Source: Chloroflexota bacterium (GTDB lineage: Bacteria > Chloroflexota > Dehalococcoidia > UBA3495). From it: DNA of 5,076 nt. Of the stretch, positions 5,076 to 5,076 are shown in pieces. Numbering within the stretch: the first letter of the stretch is position 1; every line of letters starts with the position of its first letter. The position numbers were made by a program, and so were the translations under genes. Location: the NCBI GenBank assembly GCA_022571575.1, contig JACZXN010000165.1, positions 1 to 5,076 on the forward strand. Direction: 5' to 3'. The notes beneath the pieces were generated by a model. It ran no database searches. It had not been told where the DNA came from and saw only the letters and a program-made list of their open reading frames with translations.

Positions 5076-5076
5076 G

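Overview
This is a GC-rich bacterial window with four complete protein genes and two genes cut by the window edges. Marked AT-rich stretches occur only between genes. The mix of NHL-repeat propellers, hemerythrin-like diiron proteins and a Thermotoga/Bacillus-type (Ibeta) DAHP synthase would fit an environmental Chloroflexota (Dehalococcoidia/SAR202-like) genome. That assignment is inferred from gene content and style only; there is no rRNA or other marker gene here.

Left part (1-1930, + strand): two tandem paralogous genes encode NHL-repeat beta-propeller proteins. The first is cut by the left edge, losing about 84 N-terminal residues including its first blade. The second is complete (ATG 839, 363 aa, six blades) and carries an extra Gly/Lys/Pro-rich loop between blades 4 and 5. 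A strong hairpin at 1962-1992 with T-runs on both strands separates this pair from the genes that converge on it.

Middle part (2020-3420, - strand): two tandem, probably co-transcribed genes encode hemerythrin-like (HHE) four-helix-bundle proteins that are paralogues of each other. The promoter-proximal gene is at 2773-3420 and the distal one at 2020-2739, 33 bp apart. The distal protein keeps a full four-His/two-Glu set like that of RIC/YtfE-type proteins. The proximal protein has Asp at one His position and lacks about 27 residues. Both share a C-terminal tail with the motif ADDPRWVI. The AT-rich region 3421-3620 upstream holds a perfect TATAAT box and two inverted repeats.

Right part (3621-5076, - strand): a DAHP synthase gene (aroF, first step of aromatic amino acid synthesis) has its own terminator (3624-3652), so it appears to stand alone rather than lead an aro operon. 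Its 5' region (4722-4904) contains an 8-bp direct repeat and a GC-rich hairpin. At the right edge, the C-terminal 56 codons of an unrecognised - strand gene appear to end at 4905.

Nothing here points to a mobile element, CRISPR array or RNA gene. The most interesting elements are the two tandem paralogue pairs facing each other across one bidirectional terminator, each pair diverged in a specific way: a loop insertion in one NHL protein, and a ligand change plus deletion in one HHE protein.
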